This document shows, piece by piece, positions 19,263 through 27,332 of a stretch of 64,000 nt of DNA. The notes below the pieces were generated by a model. It did no database searches. It was not told the DNA's origin and saw only the letters and a program-made list of their open reading frames with translations. Every line of letters begins with the position of its first letter. The stretch's first letter is position 1. Position numbers and translations under genes: made by a program. The stretch comes from Oligoflexus sp. (GTDB lineage: Bacteria > Bdellovibrionota_B > Oligoflexia > Oligoflexales > Oligoflexaceae): the NCBI GenBank assembly GCA_014378195.1, contig JACMOC010000043.1:62001-126000 (forward strand). The letters run 5' to 3'.

Positions 19263-19684
19263 TCACTCAAGACCAGAGTCAACTGCGGTCGCAGCGGTAT
19301 CCGTGGCGTCATCCATTTCCACGCCTGCATTCATGCTTGCGATAATAATTTCAAGTTGAGCGACTGCAAGAGCGGTTTTGCAGTGCGGATCGCCAGTAAA
19401 TTCTTCGACACCTCGACTTTGTTATTGTCGTGGAATGTAATGATTTTTGAATAACTGAGAGGGGATAGGGAGCCTATTACCACGTTGTAATACGCTGAAT
19501 AGACAAGACTCAATGCAGGAGTAGACGAAGTCGCAGGTGTAGTGGGTTTTAGATCGCTGGTTCCTGAGGGGCTCGCAGCTTCGACCTTGCTAAACTTTGG
19601 TGCTACTCCTACAGAACTAGCTGGGCTGGATGCGGCCAAACCTAGAGTATTATACAAGGTACCGAAAACGATTAGAGTATGCAT
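19263..19684 (-). pseudogene. Frameshifted, truncated paralogue of the 17063-17842 lipoprotein
   Basis: From ATG 19684 the frame encodes a signal-like N-terminus, a Ser/Pro/Thr linker and LSYSKIITFHDNNKVEVSK, which aligns with MSYQKSVVFLADGKAQTVER in the intact lipoprotein. It then drifts into an unrelated tail ending at 19331. Shifting frame at about 19390-19405 restores the match: EFTGDPHCKTALAVAQLEII aligns with RFRGGPDCKNELSDAQVDIL. That second frame stops at TGA 19263-19265, well short of the paralogue's length. The start has no well-spaced ribosome-binding site; an AGGAGG lies 22 bases upstream with a CCACT/AGTGG hairpin between them. Decay is the simplest reading. A sequencing error or programmed shift cannot be excluded. 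Confidence 0.65.
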
Positions 19685-19805
19685 GGAATTTCCACTGAAG
19701 TGGCTTCCTCCTAATCGGTTATTTGTTACAAATACATGAACAGTAAGTTAATATTTTGTAACAACTTGATATAATAGTCATTAAGTGAGTTGATCTGGTA
19801 TTAAA

Positions 19806-20639
19806 TCACTGAAACTGAGGCTGGCTGCTCAAATTTTCAAAATCGGCGAGTGAGATGGTTTGGGCCTGATGCTGGGCGTCGCGTAAAGGGGCCGAACTCT
19901 GCGACGTTTGTCTCTTGAACAACCAGTTTGAAGACAAAGGCTCTTTCAACATTTCAAGATGATTTGAGGCGACAGTCGTCTCCATTTTTTTGCCGACGCC
20001 CTGCCCTACACCCACGTAAAATCCCGCCATCAACCACGTGACACGCACGGCACTCGAACCCGTATAATTCGTCAGCAAACAAGGTGTGTCGTCACCTAAG
20101 CGATTTCGTAAGGCGCGAAAATGATCAAGCGTCCACATCTCCTGATTTGAAACAGACGAATAGGGATCGTAAAAAACGGAATGAGGTGATGGAAGGTCAG
20201 CGTCATGCATTACGTCGCGGAAATCGCCCAGGTGGAGAAACCACTGAATCCGCCCGTTAACCCGCACATATTTTTCGTCAATCAGGGTCTCGATGAGCTC
20301 CCGATGTGGAAGTAGATAATCCAGATCTTCAGCGTGCTCTAAAGCAAAAGCGAGAGGATCAAGAGTCTTATCAAAGCTGTGAATCTCGACAATGCCTTCG
20401 CCCCCGCTTTCAAGAAGCGCTTCGAGAGCGGCAACTGCATTTGCAGCCGCACCGAGACCCACATCCCAAATCACAAAACGACCTGGACGTGCGGATCGCT
20501 CTACGATCCGTTGCTGATCAACATGGAGTATCCTGGCTTCGGCCATAGGACCTATGCCGGGATGGAAAGTTTCCTGGCTGGAAAGCTGCCGGAGGCTTTT
20601 GATGCCGGATCTGAGGTGAACGATTTCAAAATCAGACAT
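19806..20639 (-). CDS. MnmC2/MnmD-like SAM-dependent methyltransferase
   Basis: It resembles the methyltransferase half of MnmC (DUF752 family), which completes 5-methylaminomethyl-2-thiouridine at the tRNA wobble base. The SAM-binding region is FVIWDVGLGAAANAVAAL. The family's DGFAPxxNPEMW region appears as YDPYSSVSNQEMW, followed by LLTNYTGSSAVRVTW and GQGVGKKMETTVA. I start at ATG 20639 (MSDFEIVHL, GAGG just upstream); TTG 20651 is an alternative. It lies 18 bases after ftsY and is probably cotranscribed. The altered DGF motif leaves room for a different substrate. Confidence 0.7.
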   Translation of the reverse strand: MSDFEIVHLRSGIKSLRQLSSQETFHPGIGPMAEARILHVDQQRIVERSARPGRFVIWDVGLGAAANAVAALEALLESGGEGIVEIHSFDKTLDPLAFALEHAEDLDYLLPHRELIETLIDEKYVRVNGRIQWFLHLGDFRDVMHDADLPSPHSVFYDPYSSVSNQEMWTLDHFRALRNRLGDDTPCLLTNYTGSSAVRVTWLMAGFYVGVGQGVGKKMETTVASNHLEMLKEPLSSNWLFKRQTSQSSAPLRDAQHQAQTISLADFENLSSQPQFQ

Positions 20640-20657
20640 AAAGCCTCGCAATCGCAG

Positions 20658-21872
20658 TTAGGAGGTAAATAATGAATCAGCGTATTCGCTTGGTATAAAT
20701 TCTTTGAGATCAGCTGCTTTTTCGCCCACACCAATGTAACGAATCGGTATATGAAACTTTGTGTGAATGCCGACGATTACACCGCCTTTTGCCGTTCCAT
20801 CGAGTTTCGTGACAATCAAACCACTGAGCTGCACCAGTTCCGTAAAGGCTTTCACCTGCTGCACGGCGTTTTGCCCGTTTGTAGAATCGATGACGAGCCA
20901 AGTTTCGTGCGGCGCTTCCGGCAGTTCCTTTTGAATCACGCGCTTGATCTTTGCAAGCTCATCCATCAATTCCGCTTTGCTATGCAAACGCCCCGCAGTA
21001 TCGATCAAAAGTATATCCACGCCCCGTGCTTTTGCAGCTTTCACACCATCAAAAGCTACAGATGCAGGGTCGGCTCCTTGTTGATGTTTGATCACGGTTA
21101 CGTTCAAACGGTCGCCCCATACACTCAACTGCTCAATCGCGGCCGCTCGAAAGGTATCGCCTGCACACAGCAGAACAGATTTTCCTTCTGAAACAAAACG
21201 TGCCGTTAGCTTACCGATGCTTGTGGTTTTTCCAACGCCGTTTACACCGACCACAAGAATAACCATGGGACCAGAAGCTGGATAATTTAAAGGAGCAGGC
21301 GCCCCTCCGAAAATACTAACCACTTCATCCTTCATGGCGCGCGATACATCTGCCCAACTTGGCATAGAGGCTTCACCCGAGAATTTTTTGCGGAGAACGG
21401 AAACCATGCGGTCGGCCGTTTCCACACCCATGTCGCTGCGGTATAAATTTTCGTGAAGTTCTTCCAAAAGCTCGTCATTAAAAACTTTTTTGCTGCCGAA
21501 GAGCTGCCCTAAACTGCTTGAGAGTTGCGTGCGTGTTTTGCTGAGCCCGTCTCGAAGCCGCGCCATCCACGAAGTTTCGCTGTCAGCAAGAATGTCTTGC
21601 ACGTCATGAGCAACGGCTACCTTCACAGGTTCAGTGTGAGTCGAATTGTGTGCATGAGCTTCGGCCTTCTGGGCGAGCTTTTCATTTTCAGCTCGAATGG
21701 CGGCCACTTCGGTCGGCGGAATCTTCGGACGTTTCCAATGCGTTTTTTGAAGGATGAATAGGATCAAAAGCGCGAGAAGACAGAGCGGCAATAAGTAAAT
21801 CAGCCAAGAGTTGCTGTCCACCGGCGTAGTTGATAACGTTTGTGCTAGTTGTTCGCTCGACCAGGTAAGCAT
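20658..21872 (-). CDS. ftsY: Signal recognition particle receptor FtsY
   Basis: FtsY docks ribosome-nascent chain-SRP complexes at the inner membrane. The product from ATG 21872 (AAGG seven bases upstream) is 404 residues; a GTG one codon earlier is possible. It has an N-terminal transmembrane segment (about residues 24-42), an acidic/variable linker, an NG domain with P-loop GVNGVGKTTSIGKL, then GDTFRAAAIEQL, DTAGRLHSK and TKLDGTAKGG motifs. A real membrane anchor, in place of the peripheral A domain of E. coli, is a lineage trait. The MnmC2-like gene follows. Confidence 0.96.
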   Translation of the reverse strand: MLTWSSEQLAQTLSTTPVDSNSWLIYLLPLCLLALLILFILQKTHWKRPKIPPTEVAAIRAENEKLAQKAEAHAHNSTHTEPVKVAVAHDVQDILADSETSWMARLRDGLSKTRTQLSSSLGQLFGSKKVFNDELLEELHENLYRSDMGVETADRMVSVLRKKFSGEASMPSWADVSRAMKDEVVSIFGGAPAPLNYPASGPMVILVVGVNGVGKTTSIGKLTARFVSEGKSVLLCAGDTFRAAAIEQLSVWGDRLNVTVIKHQQGADPASVAFDGVKAAKARGVDILLIDTAGRLHSKAELMDELAKIKRVIQKELPEAPHETWLVIDSTNGQNAVQQVKAFTELVQLSGLIVTKLDGTAKGGVIVGIHTKFHIPIRYIGVGEKAADLKEFIPSEYADSLFTS

Positions 21873-21914
21873 CACGTTGCCTTTCGTTCAGAGGCGAAGG
21901 AGTAGTGGAGATCC

Positions 21915-22568
21915 ATGAGACTCTTTATATACATGGCCGCCGGGTTCATTTTAACTACGAATCTTCATGCCGAAGAAACGCCGCTTGTCTGGGACGAGGC
22001 GAGCATCCTTGACGACTGGAGCCGTGCGGTCCGAGAATTTCGTCGGGACCACAATGTTGGCATTCTAGTCGGGCAGACGCAAACTCACTGGCAGGGGGCG
22101 ACCGCTCAGGTCGGCAGTATAAACACCAATACCACAGGAGGGGAGGTCACCCTTCAGTACAGCTTCCATATACCATGGACCCACGGCTTCGGTTATAGCC
22201 TCGGGACCAGCACCTCCGTGATCGTGGGCGATCACTCCGACACTATCGAAATGCACTATCGGGCAACCCTGCCGGGGCTCGAGCTAGGCCTCGTATGGAA
22301 TATCAATGATCACTGGCGTACGAATCTCGGCGGTGGCTACGGCTGGGAGCGCGTAGACGGTTTGAAGGTTGTAGGACAAGAAGGACGTCTGTCCCTATCG
22401 GAAGAGACAATGTCGGCCAAATTTAGTATCGATTATTTCTACAAACTTACCTGGGCAGTAAGGTTTGAAGTGGCCCTCTCCCGCTTTCCCCATAATGCTT
22501 CCGCCAGCTACGATCTTGAAAATTCCATCTACCGAACACGCATCGGCTTGATAAAGCACCTCCTTTAG
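21915..22568 (+). CDS. Exported protein, possibly an outer-membrane beta-barrel
   Basis: The 217-residue product has a signal peptide (MRLFIYMAAGFILTTNLHAE, cut likely after LHA). The mature part is rich in alternating aromatic/Gly residues, such as TLQYSFHIPWTHGFGYSLG and NLGGGYGWERVDG, suggesting amphipathic beta strands. This pattern fits small outer-membrane barrels, but no named family is recognised. It is divergent from ftsY with a 42-base gap, so their promoters overlap. Function unknown. Confidence 0.65.
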   Translation: MRLFIYMAAGFILTTNLHAEETPLVWDEASILDDWSRAVREFRRDHNVGILVGQTQTHWQGATAQVGSINTNTTGGEVTLQYSFHIPWTHGFGYSLGTSTSVIVGDHSDTIEMHYRATLPGLELGLVWNINDHWRTNLGGGYGWERVDGLKVVGQEGRLSLSEETMSAKFSIDYFYKLTWAVRFEVALSRFPHNASASYDLENSIYRTRIGLIKHLL

Positions 22569-22704
22569 CCTCTGCAGCCTATTGATATATCTTCTGATTT
22601 AATCTTTTTTATCTTTTTCTTCATTTCAAAACGAAATCGCCGAATGAGTTAAATATCAGGAAGGTCATTCGGCCACACTTAGAGAACAGAGCCTCGGGGG
22701 TTTC

Positions 22705-23400
22705 ATGCTACGAATGCTGCTTTGCCTAACACTTGCTAGCGTAACGGTCGCTTGTGGTTCTGCAAACGGAACACGTCGCTCCATCTCGGAGACGACTTCC
22801 CAAACAGCGAACTCCTCAGGCAGCAGCACTTCCGGGTTTCACAGTCTTACCGGTTGGCAAAAAACAGTGCCTTTCTATATATCGTCCCAAGCGTCGGATG
22901 AAGTCGTAGAAGCCGCTCAGAACGCAGCCGCCACATGGGGTGACGCAGTAGGTCAAGTCGCTCTTAAATTCGCAGGCATAGGCACTTCAACACGCGGCAA
23001 AGACCTTTACGCAAGTCTCGATGACAACAAAACATTTGTTTATTATGAAGATAACTGGACCACAACGACTGGCAAATCCACGACAACTCTCGCCACAACA
23101 GTCTGGGAAAACGCAACCGATTCTGATCGCATCGTATCGGGCGACGTGATCCTCAACTCGCAAACCTACACATTCCTCGATGCTCTCAAAACTATCCCTA
23201 AAGGTGTCAACGAAACACGCGTTGTTGATGCCGAAACGGTCCTCCTTCATGAGTTCGGTCATCTCCTTGGCCTCGATCACATCTCCGAATCGACCGATTC
23301 TGATTCCATCATGCATGCCAAGACATTCATAGGCCCAGGCCTCAGCTTCCGCACACTTAGCGATGGCGACACAAGCAATATCAAGAAGTTATATCCATAA
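22705..23400 (+). CDS. Metzincin-type zinc metalloprotease lipoprotein
   Basis: The 231-residue product has a lipoprotein signal ending VTVAC (Cys17), a Ser/Thr-rich linker, and a catalytic domain with the full zinc site HEFGHLLGLDH (His182, Glu183, His186, His192) and a Met-turn SIM (Met203). Together these define an M10/M12-like metzincin. It lacks a recognisable cysteine-switch propeptide. Membrane anchoring suggests proteolysis at the cell surface or in the periplasm. It sits in the lipoprotein-rich stretch together with the ADP-ribosyltransferase-like protein. Confidence 0.88.
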   Translation: MLRMLLCLTLASVTVACGSANGTRRSISETTSQTANSSGSSTSGFHSLTGWQKTVPFYISSQASDEVVEAAQNAAATWGDAVGQVALKFAGIGTSTRGKDLYASLDDNKTFVYYEDNWTTTTGKSTTTLATTVWENATDSDRIVSGDVILNSQTYTFLDALKTIPKGVNETRVVDAETVLLHEFGHLLGLDHISESTDSDSIMHAKTFIGPGLSFRTLSDGDTSNIKKLYP

Positions 23401-23467
23401 GCCTCAGGTCCTTAAAGTCAGAGCTCTTTCTTACCGATGAAAAAAAATCGTAACGAGGAGAGATGGA

Positions 23468-23659
23468 ATGATTAAGGAAGGTACGCGGAAAGCTAAAACC
23501 GGCGATGATCTTGAAATTTTGAGCGAAATCATTAAGAATGACCCGTGGCTGCTAGAGAAGGTGCTCAATAAGATCAAATTTATACGTGGCGGCGGAACCG
23601 GTGTCCTCGATTCGATGGCCGGTAAGACTGAGACGCCCCTGAAAAAACGAGCGAAATGA
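23468..23659 (+). CDS. Small 63-residue protein, unknown
   Basis: The sequence is MIKEGTRKAKTGDDLEILSE continuing through DPWLLEKVLNKIKFIRGGGT and a lysine-rich end. It is predicted helical and soluble. A GAGGAGAG site lies upstream. Its stop overlaps the next start codon (ATGA at 23656-23659), so translation of the following lipoprotein is probably coupled to it. That coupling is the main support for it being a real gene. No family recognised. Confidence 0.6.
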   Translation: MIKEGTRKAKTGDDLEILSEIIKNDPWLLEKVLNKIKFIRGGGTGVLDSMAGKTETPLKKRAK

Positions 23660-24219
23660 AGTCTGAACTTAAATACGCATTCCTGGGCTTAATATCGTAT
23701 GTTCTGGTCGCCTGTGAATCAGTCCCTGATGAAGTGCGTGTGCTTGAAAAAAGTCGGATGAACCCTCCGGCTTGGATCGCGGAAGGCTTGGGCTTCAAAC
23801 CGACTCCATATGGTTTCCATTATGTACTCTGCAAAGATAAAGTCCTCAATCTTCCCCTGGGTCTGATCCAGACCGAAAACGGCGTTCTTTATAATCTGAA
23901 GTTTCAAATGTTCAAGACAATTCAAAGCCATGTTGATGCCCAAAAACTCAGCGCACAATCCTCGCGTGATTTTAATGAGCAGCTCAGCAAAATTTTGGAC
24001 AAACGTCTGACAAAAACCAACATCAGAGATTTTTACTATGACAAGATAAGCAACCCTCTTACGGAAAATGGCCTTATCCCCGAGTATTATCAAATTTACG
24101 CTCTCGCTCAAATAGACACAGTACAAGCTACGTCAATCGCGGCAGATGTGAAAGCCTTCGTCAAAAGCTACCCGTCCGAAGACCTCCGTTCTCAAATCAA
24201 TTCGTTGTCCCAATTTTAA
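23656..24219 (+). CDS. Putative lipoprotein, unknown (LPP20-like features)
   Basis: The 187-residue product has a signal sequence with lipobox LVAC (Cys20). After it comes PPAWIAEGLG, a conserved-looking YGFHYVLCKDK segment, a helical region and a late EYYQIYALAQID strand. Pro-Pro-Ala-Trp near the start and a Tyr-rich late strand recall LPP20-type lipoproteins, but the match is weak. It has a 4-base overlap with the preceding small gene and probably forms a two-gene unit with it. Confidence 0.6.
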   Translation: MKSELKYAFLGLISYVLVACESVPDEVRVLEKSRMNPPAWIAEGLGFKPTPYGFHYVLCKDKVLNLPLGLIQTENGVLYNLKFQMFKTIQSHVDAQKLSAQSSRDFNEQLSKILDKRLTKTNIRDFYYDKISNPLTENGLIPEYYQIYALAQIDTVQATSIAADVKAFVKSYPSEDLRSQINSLSQF

Positions 24220-24345
24220 CTCAGTAAAATCGCTGTAAGCCTTTTTGGTCTTGGGTTTTATCGGCTTGCCATTCGCCTGTGTGATCTGCACAATGTGTCC
24301 CTTAGCGTCCCAACTGATATTTAATGGCGGAGTCTCAAGATAAGA

Positions 24346-26058
24346 ATGTCCGAACCCATATCAGCAGCGTCATTCATAGTACCGCTCTGGTGGATTAGGG
24401 CTTTTGAAGTTGCGTTGCAGCTCCGAAGTCTTGATACGGATCCGTTCGCGATGAGCGATAACGGAGGTCTCTCTCCGGCTCTTACGGATGCTGAGTTGAA
24501 CGCTTTTCTCGTCATAATACAAAGTGCCCAGCAGCAGATCTTAAGCGGCCAGAAATGGCTCAAATTCGATCCGGACCTTTTGCTTAAAAATCATCCGGCC
24601 ATGGGACGGACCAAAAGTTTTCTCTTTCTGCGGCTGGTGCAGATGCTTCGTAGTCTTCAGGTTTTGCCGAACGCGCAGCCTGACCATAAAGAGACCTTAT
24701 TCTTTTTTGAGCGTGAAGAACGTCGGCGCGATACTGATGGCAGCCATAAGTCAATGTATCGATTGAGCAATATTTCCGCTGAGTTGTTGCTTGGATATAC
24801 CGAGCCTTACTCTGAAGTCATACGGCTGCTTGAAGGCAAGGCACGTGCCCATCGTTATCTCGGGAATCACGAGCCTTTGTCACTGAGGCCCTCCGTTTGG
24901 CTTGATCTCGCTTATCTCGAACAATACATTTTCCTCCAGCTCCGTAAAGCGAGCCTTTGGGAAGAGAGTACCTATCGCTGGGACTCGGTTTATGGTCGGG
25001 GCTTCGATGAGTTTTTCGCCAACCTCAGTCTGCCGAAAGTAAGATCTAAAGATGGAATCGAGCTCAGTCCTTTTCGCCAGAAGATTCGACTATTGAAACG
25101 TGTGGGCCGCAAACTCATCGATCATGGTGTGATCAAGTCTGCTCAAAATATCGATTATCTGGCGATTGATTCCGATGGCGATCCGCTGACTGTCATCTGG
25201 CAGCTGCATGAAAGCGAATCCCAGACCGGCGAACGCAAAACCTATGAAGCCGAAGTCGCCCGCTATTTCCGAGACAATCATCTTGATCAAGCGCTTAAAA
25301 AACTCGTTCCGGTGATACAGCCTACGGGCAAGCCGGACGAGGCCGCTTTGCTTTGGAAAGAGATCGAAGAACGGGAAAAGATAGAGTCCATAGGTCACCT
25401 GAAGATCGATGGCAACCTGCTTTTGTCCGTATCAGGTCTGTTTTACGAATGGGCCCTCCGTTCCAAAAACACCGATGTTTTCCAGATGCCCGGCTGGCTT
25501 AAAGAGAGTCCTGCTCTCAAGCTTATCAATAATCCTCAGCTTTCAATGGCAGAGAAGCTCAGCGGTTTTTCAGCGATGATCAAATCCCAGCCAGAGTATC
25601 AGAAAGATATTGAAAGTCTGCCACGCGCTTGTCTCGCAGCGCCGATCACTCTGCGTCAGGCCGATATATTGGAGCGCTTGGCAACGGTTGGTAGTTCGGC
25701 TTCCGCCGTGTCGCGCGCTGCGCAGTCGTCAGGCGTGCAGGCGCGCAAAGATAAGCAGACGCCGCCACCACCACCGGTCGCTGCGAAACCTGTGACGGTT
25801 CAAAAAGGTCCGGATCCAGAGCTGCGTAAACAGGCGACCGAAGAATTGCAGAAGATGCGCGAGCGCGACCCCAAACGTTACCAGGGTCTCAAGGCCAATT
25901 ATCTGGAAAACCTTGAGATGGAAAAAAAGCAGATTATCTTTGAGATGAAAGAGCGCATGCAGCCGCATGCGTTTGATGATCACTTGAAGTACAGCCTCGT
26001 CAAATACATGGTGGATAATCCGAGGCTCTGGCAGATCGAAGAGCGCAATTTCCCGTGA
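24346..26058 (+). CDS. Large 570-residue protein of unknown function
   Basis: No family is recognised. The N-terminal half is helix-rich with patterns like RTKSFLFLRLVQMLRSLQVL and LIDHGVIKSAQNIDYLAID, which could be winged-helix repeats as in replication initiators or regulators. A Pro-rich linker (TPPPPPVAAKP, about residues 472-482) leads to a charged coiled-coil C-terminus. There is no signal peptide. The start at 24346 is uncertain because its GGAG is 13 bases away; ATG 24451 (MSDNGGLSP) is an alternative that removes 35 residues. It ends two bases before the convergent receiver gene. Confidence 0.6.
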   Translation: MSEPISAASFIVPLWWIRAFEVALQLRSLDTDPFAMSDNGGLSPALTDAELNAFLVIIQSAQQQILSGQKWLKFDPDLLLKNHPAMGRTKSFLFLRLVQMLRSLQVLPNAQPDHKETLFFFEREERRRDTDGSHKSMYRLSNISAELLLGYTEPYSEVIRLLEGKARAHRYLGNHEPLSLRPSVWLDLAYLEQYIFLQLRKASLWEESTYRWDSVYGRGFDEFFANLSLPKVRSKDGIELSPFRQKIRLLKRVGRKLIDHGVIKSAQNIDYLAIDSDGDPLTVIWQLHESESQTGERKTYEAEVARYFRDNHLDQALKKLVPVIQPTGKPDEAALLWKEIEEREKIESIGHLKIDGNLLLSVSGLFYEWALRSKNTDVFQMPGWLKESPALKLINNPQLSMAEKLSGFSAMIKSQPEYQKDIESLPRACLAAPITLRQADILERLATVGSSASAVSRAAQSSGVQARKDKQTPPPPPVAAKPVTVQKGPDPELRKQATEELQKMRERDPKRYQGLKANYLENLEMEKKQIIFEMKERMQPHAFDDHLKYSLVKYMVDNPRLWQIEERNFP

Positions 26059-26060
26059 TC

Positions 26061-26438
26061 CTAACGATTCGCTAAAAGCCCATTTACCACGGCTAAAATC
26101 TGCTCTTTTTTAATGGGTTTAACCAAAAATGCGTTGACCCCCAAACTCTTTGCGCGCATCAGCTCTTCTGATCCTGTCTCCGTCGTGAGCATGCAAATTG
26201 GAATTGATGCTGTCTTGGCGTTTTTCTTAAGACGCTCAACCATCTCAAGACCGTTCATCTGCGGCATGTTAATGTCCGAGAAGATGAGATCAATGTCACC
26301 TTCATCCTGAACTTTCTGCAGCCCCTCATCGCCGTCGCTGGCTTCGATGATCGTGTGTTTGAGGCCGTCCAAATGATTCAAGATCAACTGGCGTGCGGTG
26401 GTGGAATCGTCTATGACCAAAATTTTTTTGCCGCTCAT
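26061..26438 (-). CDS. Single-domain CheY-like response regulator
   Basis: It is a stand-alone receiver of 125 residues from ATG 26438 (MSGKKILVIDDS). The acidic pocket Asp10/Asp11, phospho-acceptor Asp55 (LIFSDINMPQMNG), Thr84/85 and Lys106 (FLVKPI) are all present, so it should be phosphorylatable. The open frame extends 28 codons upstream into the permease gene, but AGAGA precedes the chosen ATG. It lies 25 bases after the OppC-type gene, suggesting cotranscription. No histidine kinase is nearby, and it may serve chemotaxis or another pathway. Confidence 0.92.
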   Translation of the reverse strand: MSGKKILVIDDSTTARQLILNHLDGLKHTIIEASDGDEGLQKVQDEGDIDLIFSDINMPQMNGLEMVERLKKNAKTASIPICMLTTETGSEELMRAKSLGVNAFLVKPIKKEQILAVVNGLLANR

Positions 26439-26463
26439 ATCGGTATCTCTTGGGAAAAATGTT

Positions 26464-27318
26464 TTAGCTTTTGGGATCCAATGCATCACGCAAAGCATCA
26501 CCAAGGAAATTGAGTCCCACAACCAGAATGAAAATTGCAGCCCCGGGAATCAAAGCGAGGTGAGGCGCAAGATCGACTTCGACCTGGCTTGCCTGTCCGA
26601 GGAGTCCACCCCACGTTAACACCGAATCACGCGCGCCGAAGCCTAAGAAACTTAAGCCCGCCTCGACGATGATCACGCTTGAAAGGGAAAAACTCGCATG
26701 AACGATAAGAGGCGTCAGGATACTCGGAAAAATATGTTTGCGAATCAAACGTCCACTTTGCGCGCCTAGGGCTCGACTAGCCTGTACAAACTCCCTCTCC
26801 CTGATACTCAAGACCTGGCCACGAACCAAGCGTGCGGTACTTGTCCAACCTGTGACAGAGATAGCAAAGATGATGGTGAAAAGGCTCGGGCCCATGATCG
26901 CTGTCAGCGTCAATGCCAGGAGAATGCCAGGGAAGGCCATAAAGATATCCACGAGCCGCATAATGACGAGATCAACCCAGCCTCGCCAGTAGCCGGATAT
27001 CAAACCTACAACTGTCCCGATCGTCATTGAGAGCAGGACCGTTAGAAAAGCGACGTAGAGCGAAACGCGGGCACCGTAAAGCATGATGCTCAATACATCT
27101 TCACCTTCCAGGTCACAGCCCAGCCAATGACCTGCATGCGGCGAGCAAAGGCGCTCGAGTAGATCAGCGTTGCCGAGTTGATAAGGTGCAAGCAAGGGGG
27201 CAAACGCAGCGATGAGGAAGGTGACACCAAGGATAGTGGCGCCGATCCAAAATCGGGCGTTACCTGCCAATTTTTGCCGCACACGTTCGCTAGGAGATTG
27301 AGCAACTTGAGTCGTCAT
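26464..27318 (-). CDS. Oligopeptide/dipeptide ABC transporter permease (OppC/DppC type)
   Basis: It forms half of the inner-membrane channel for peptide or related-solute uptake. The 284-residue product has the OppC N-terminal region, about six transmembrane segments and the permease EAA loop (REREFVQASRALGAQSGRLI), followed by EAGLSFLGFG, typical of the family. AGGGA lies six bases before the ATG. It is 14 bases downstream of the OppB-type gene in one minus-strand operon. Confidence 0.93.
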   Translation of the reverse strand: MTTQVAQSPSERVRQKLAGNARFWIGATILGVTFLIAAFAPLLAPYQLGNADLLERLCSPHAGHWLGCDLEGEDVLSIMLYGARVSLYVAFLTVLLSMTIGTVVGLISGYWRGWVDLVIMRLVDIFMAFPGILLALTLTAIMGPSLFTIIFAISVTGWTSTARLVRGQVLSIREREFVQASRALGAQSGRLIRKHIFPSILTPLIVHASFSLSSVIIVEAGLSFLGFGARDSVLTWGGLLGQASQVEVDLAPHLALIPGAAIFILVVGLNFLGDALRDALDPKS

Positions 27319-27332
27319 GGAATTCCCTGCCC

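Noticed and set aside
19125..19454. 109-residue plus-strand frame opposite the frameshifted lipoprotein
   Set aside because: It is antisense to a region that aligns with a paralogue on the minus strand.
16816..24300. Integrated element at tRNA-Val
   Set aside because: No integrase and no duplicated tRNA 3' end were seen to the right of the gene, so an element boundary cannot be supported.
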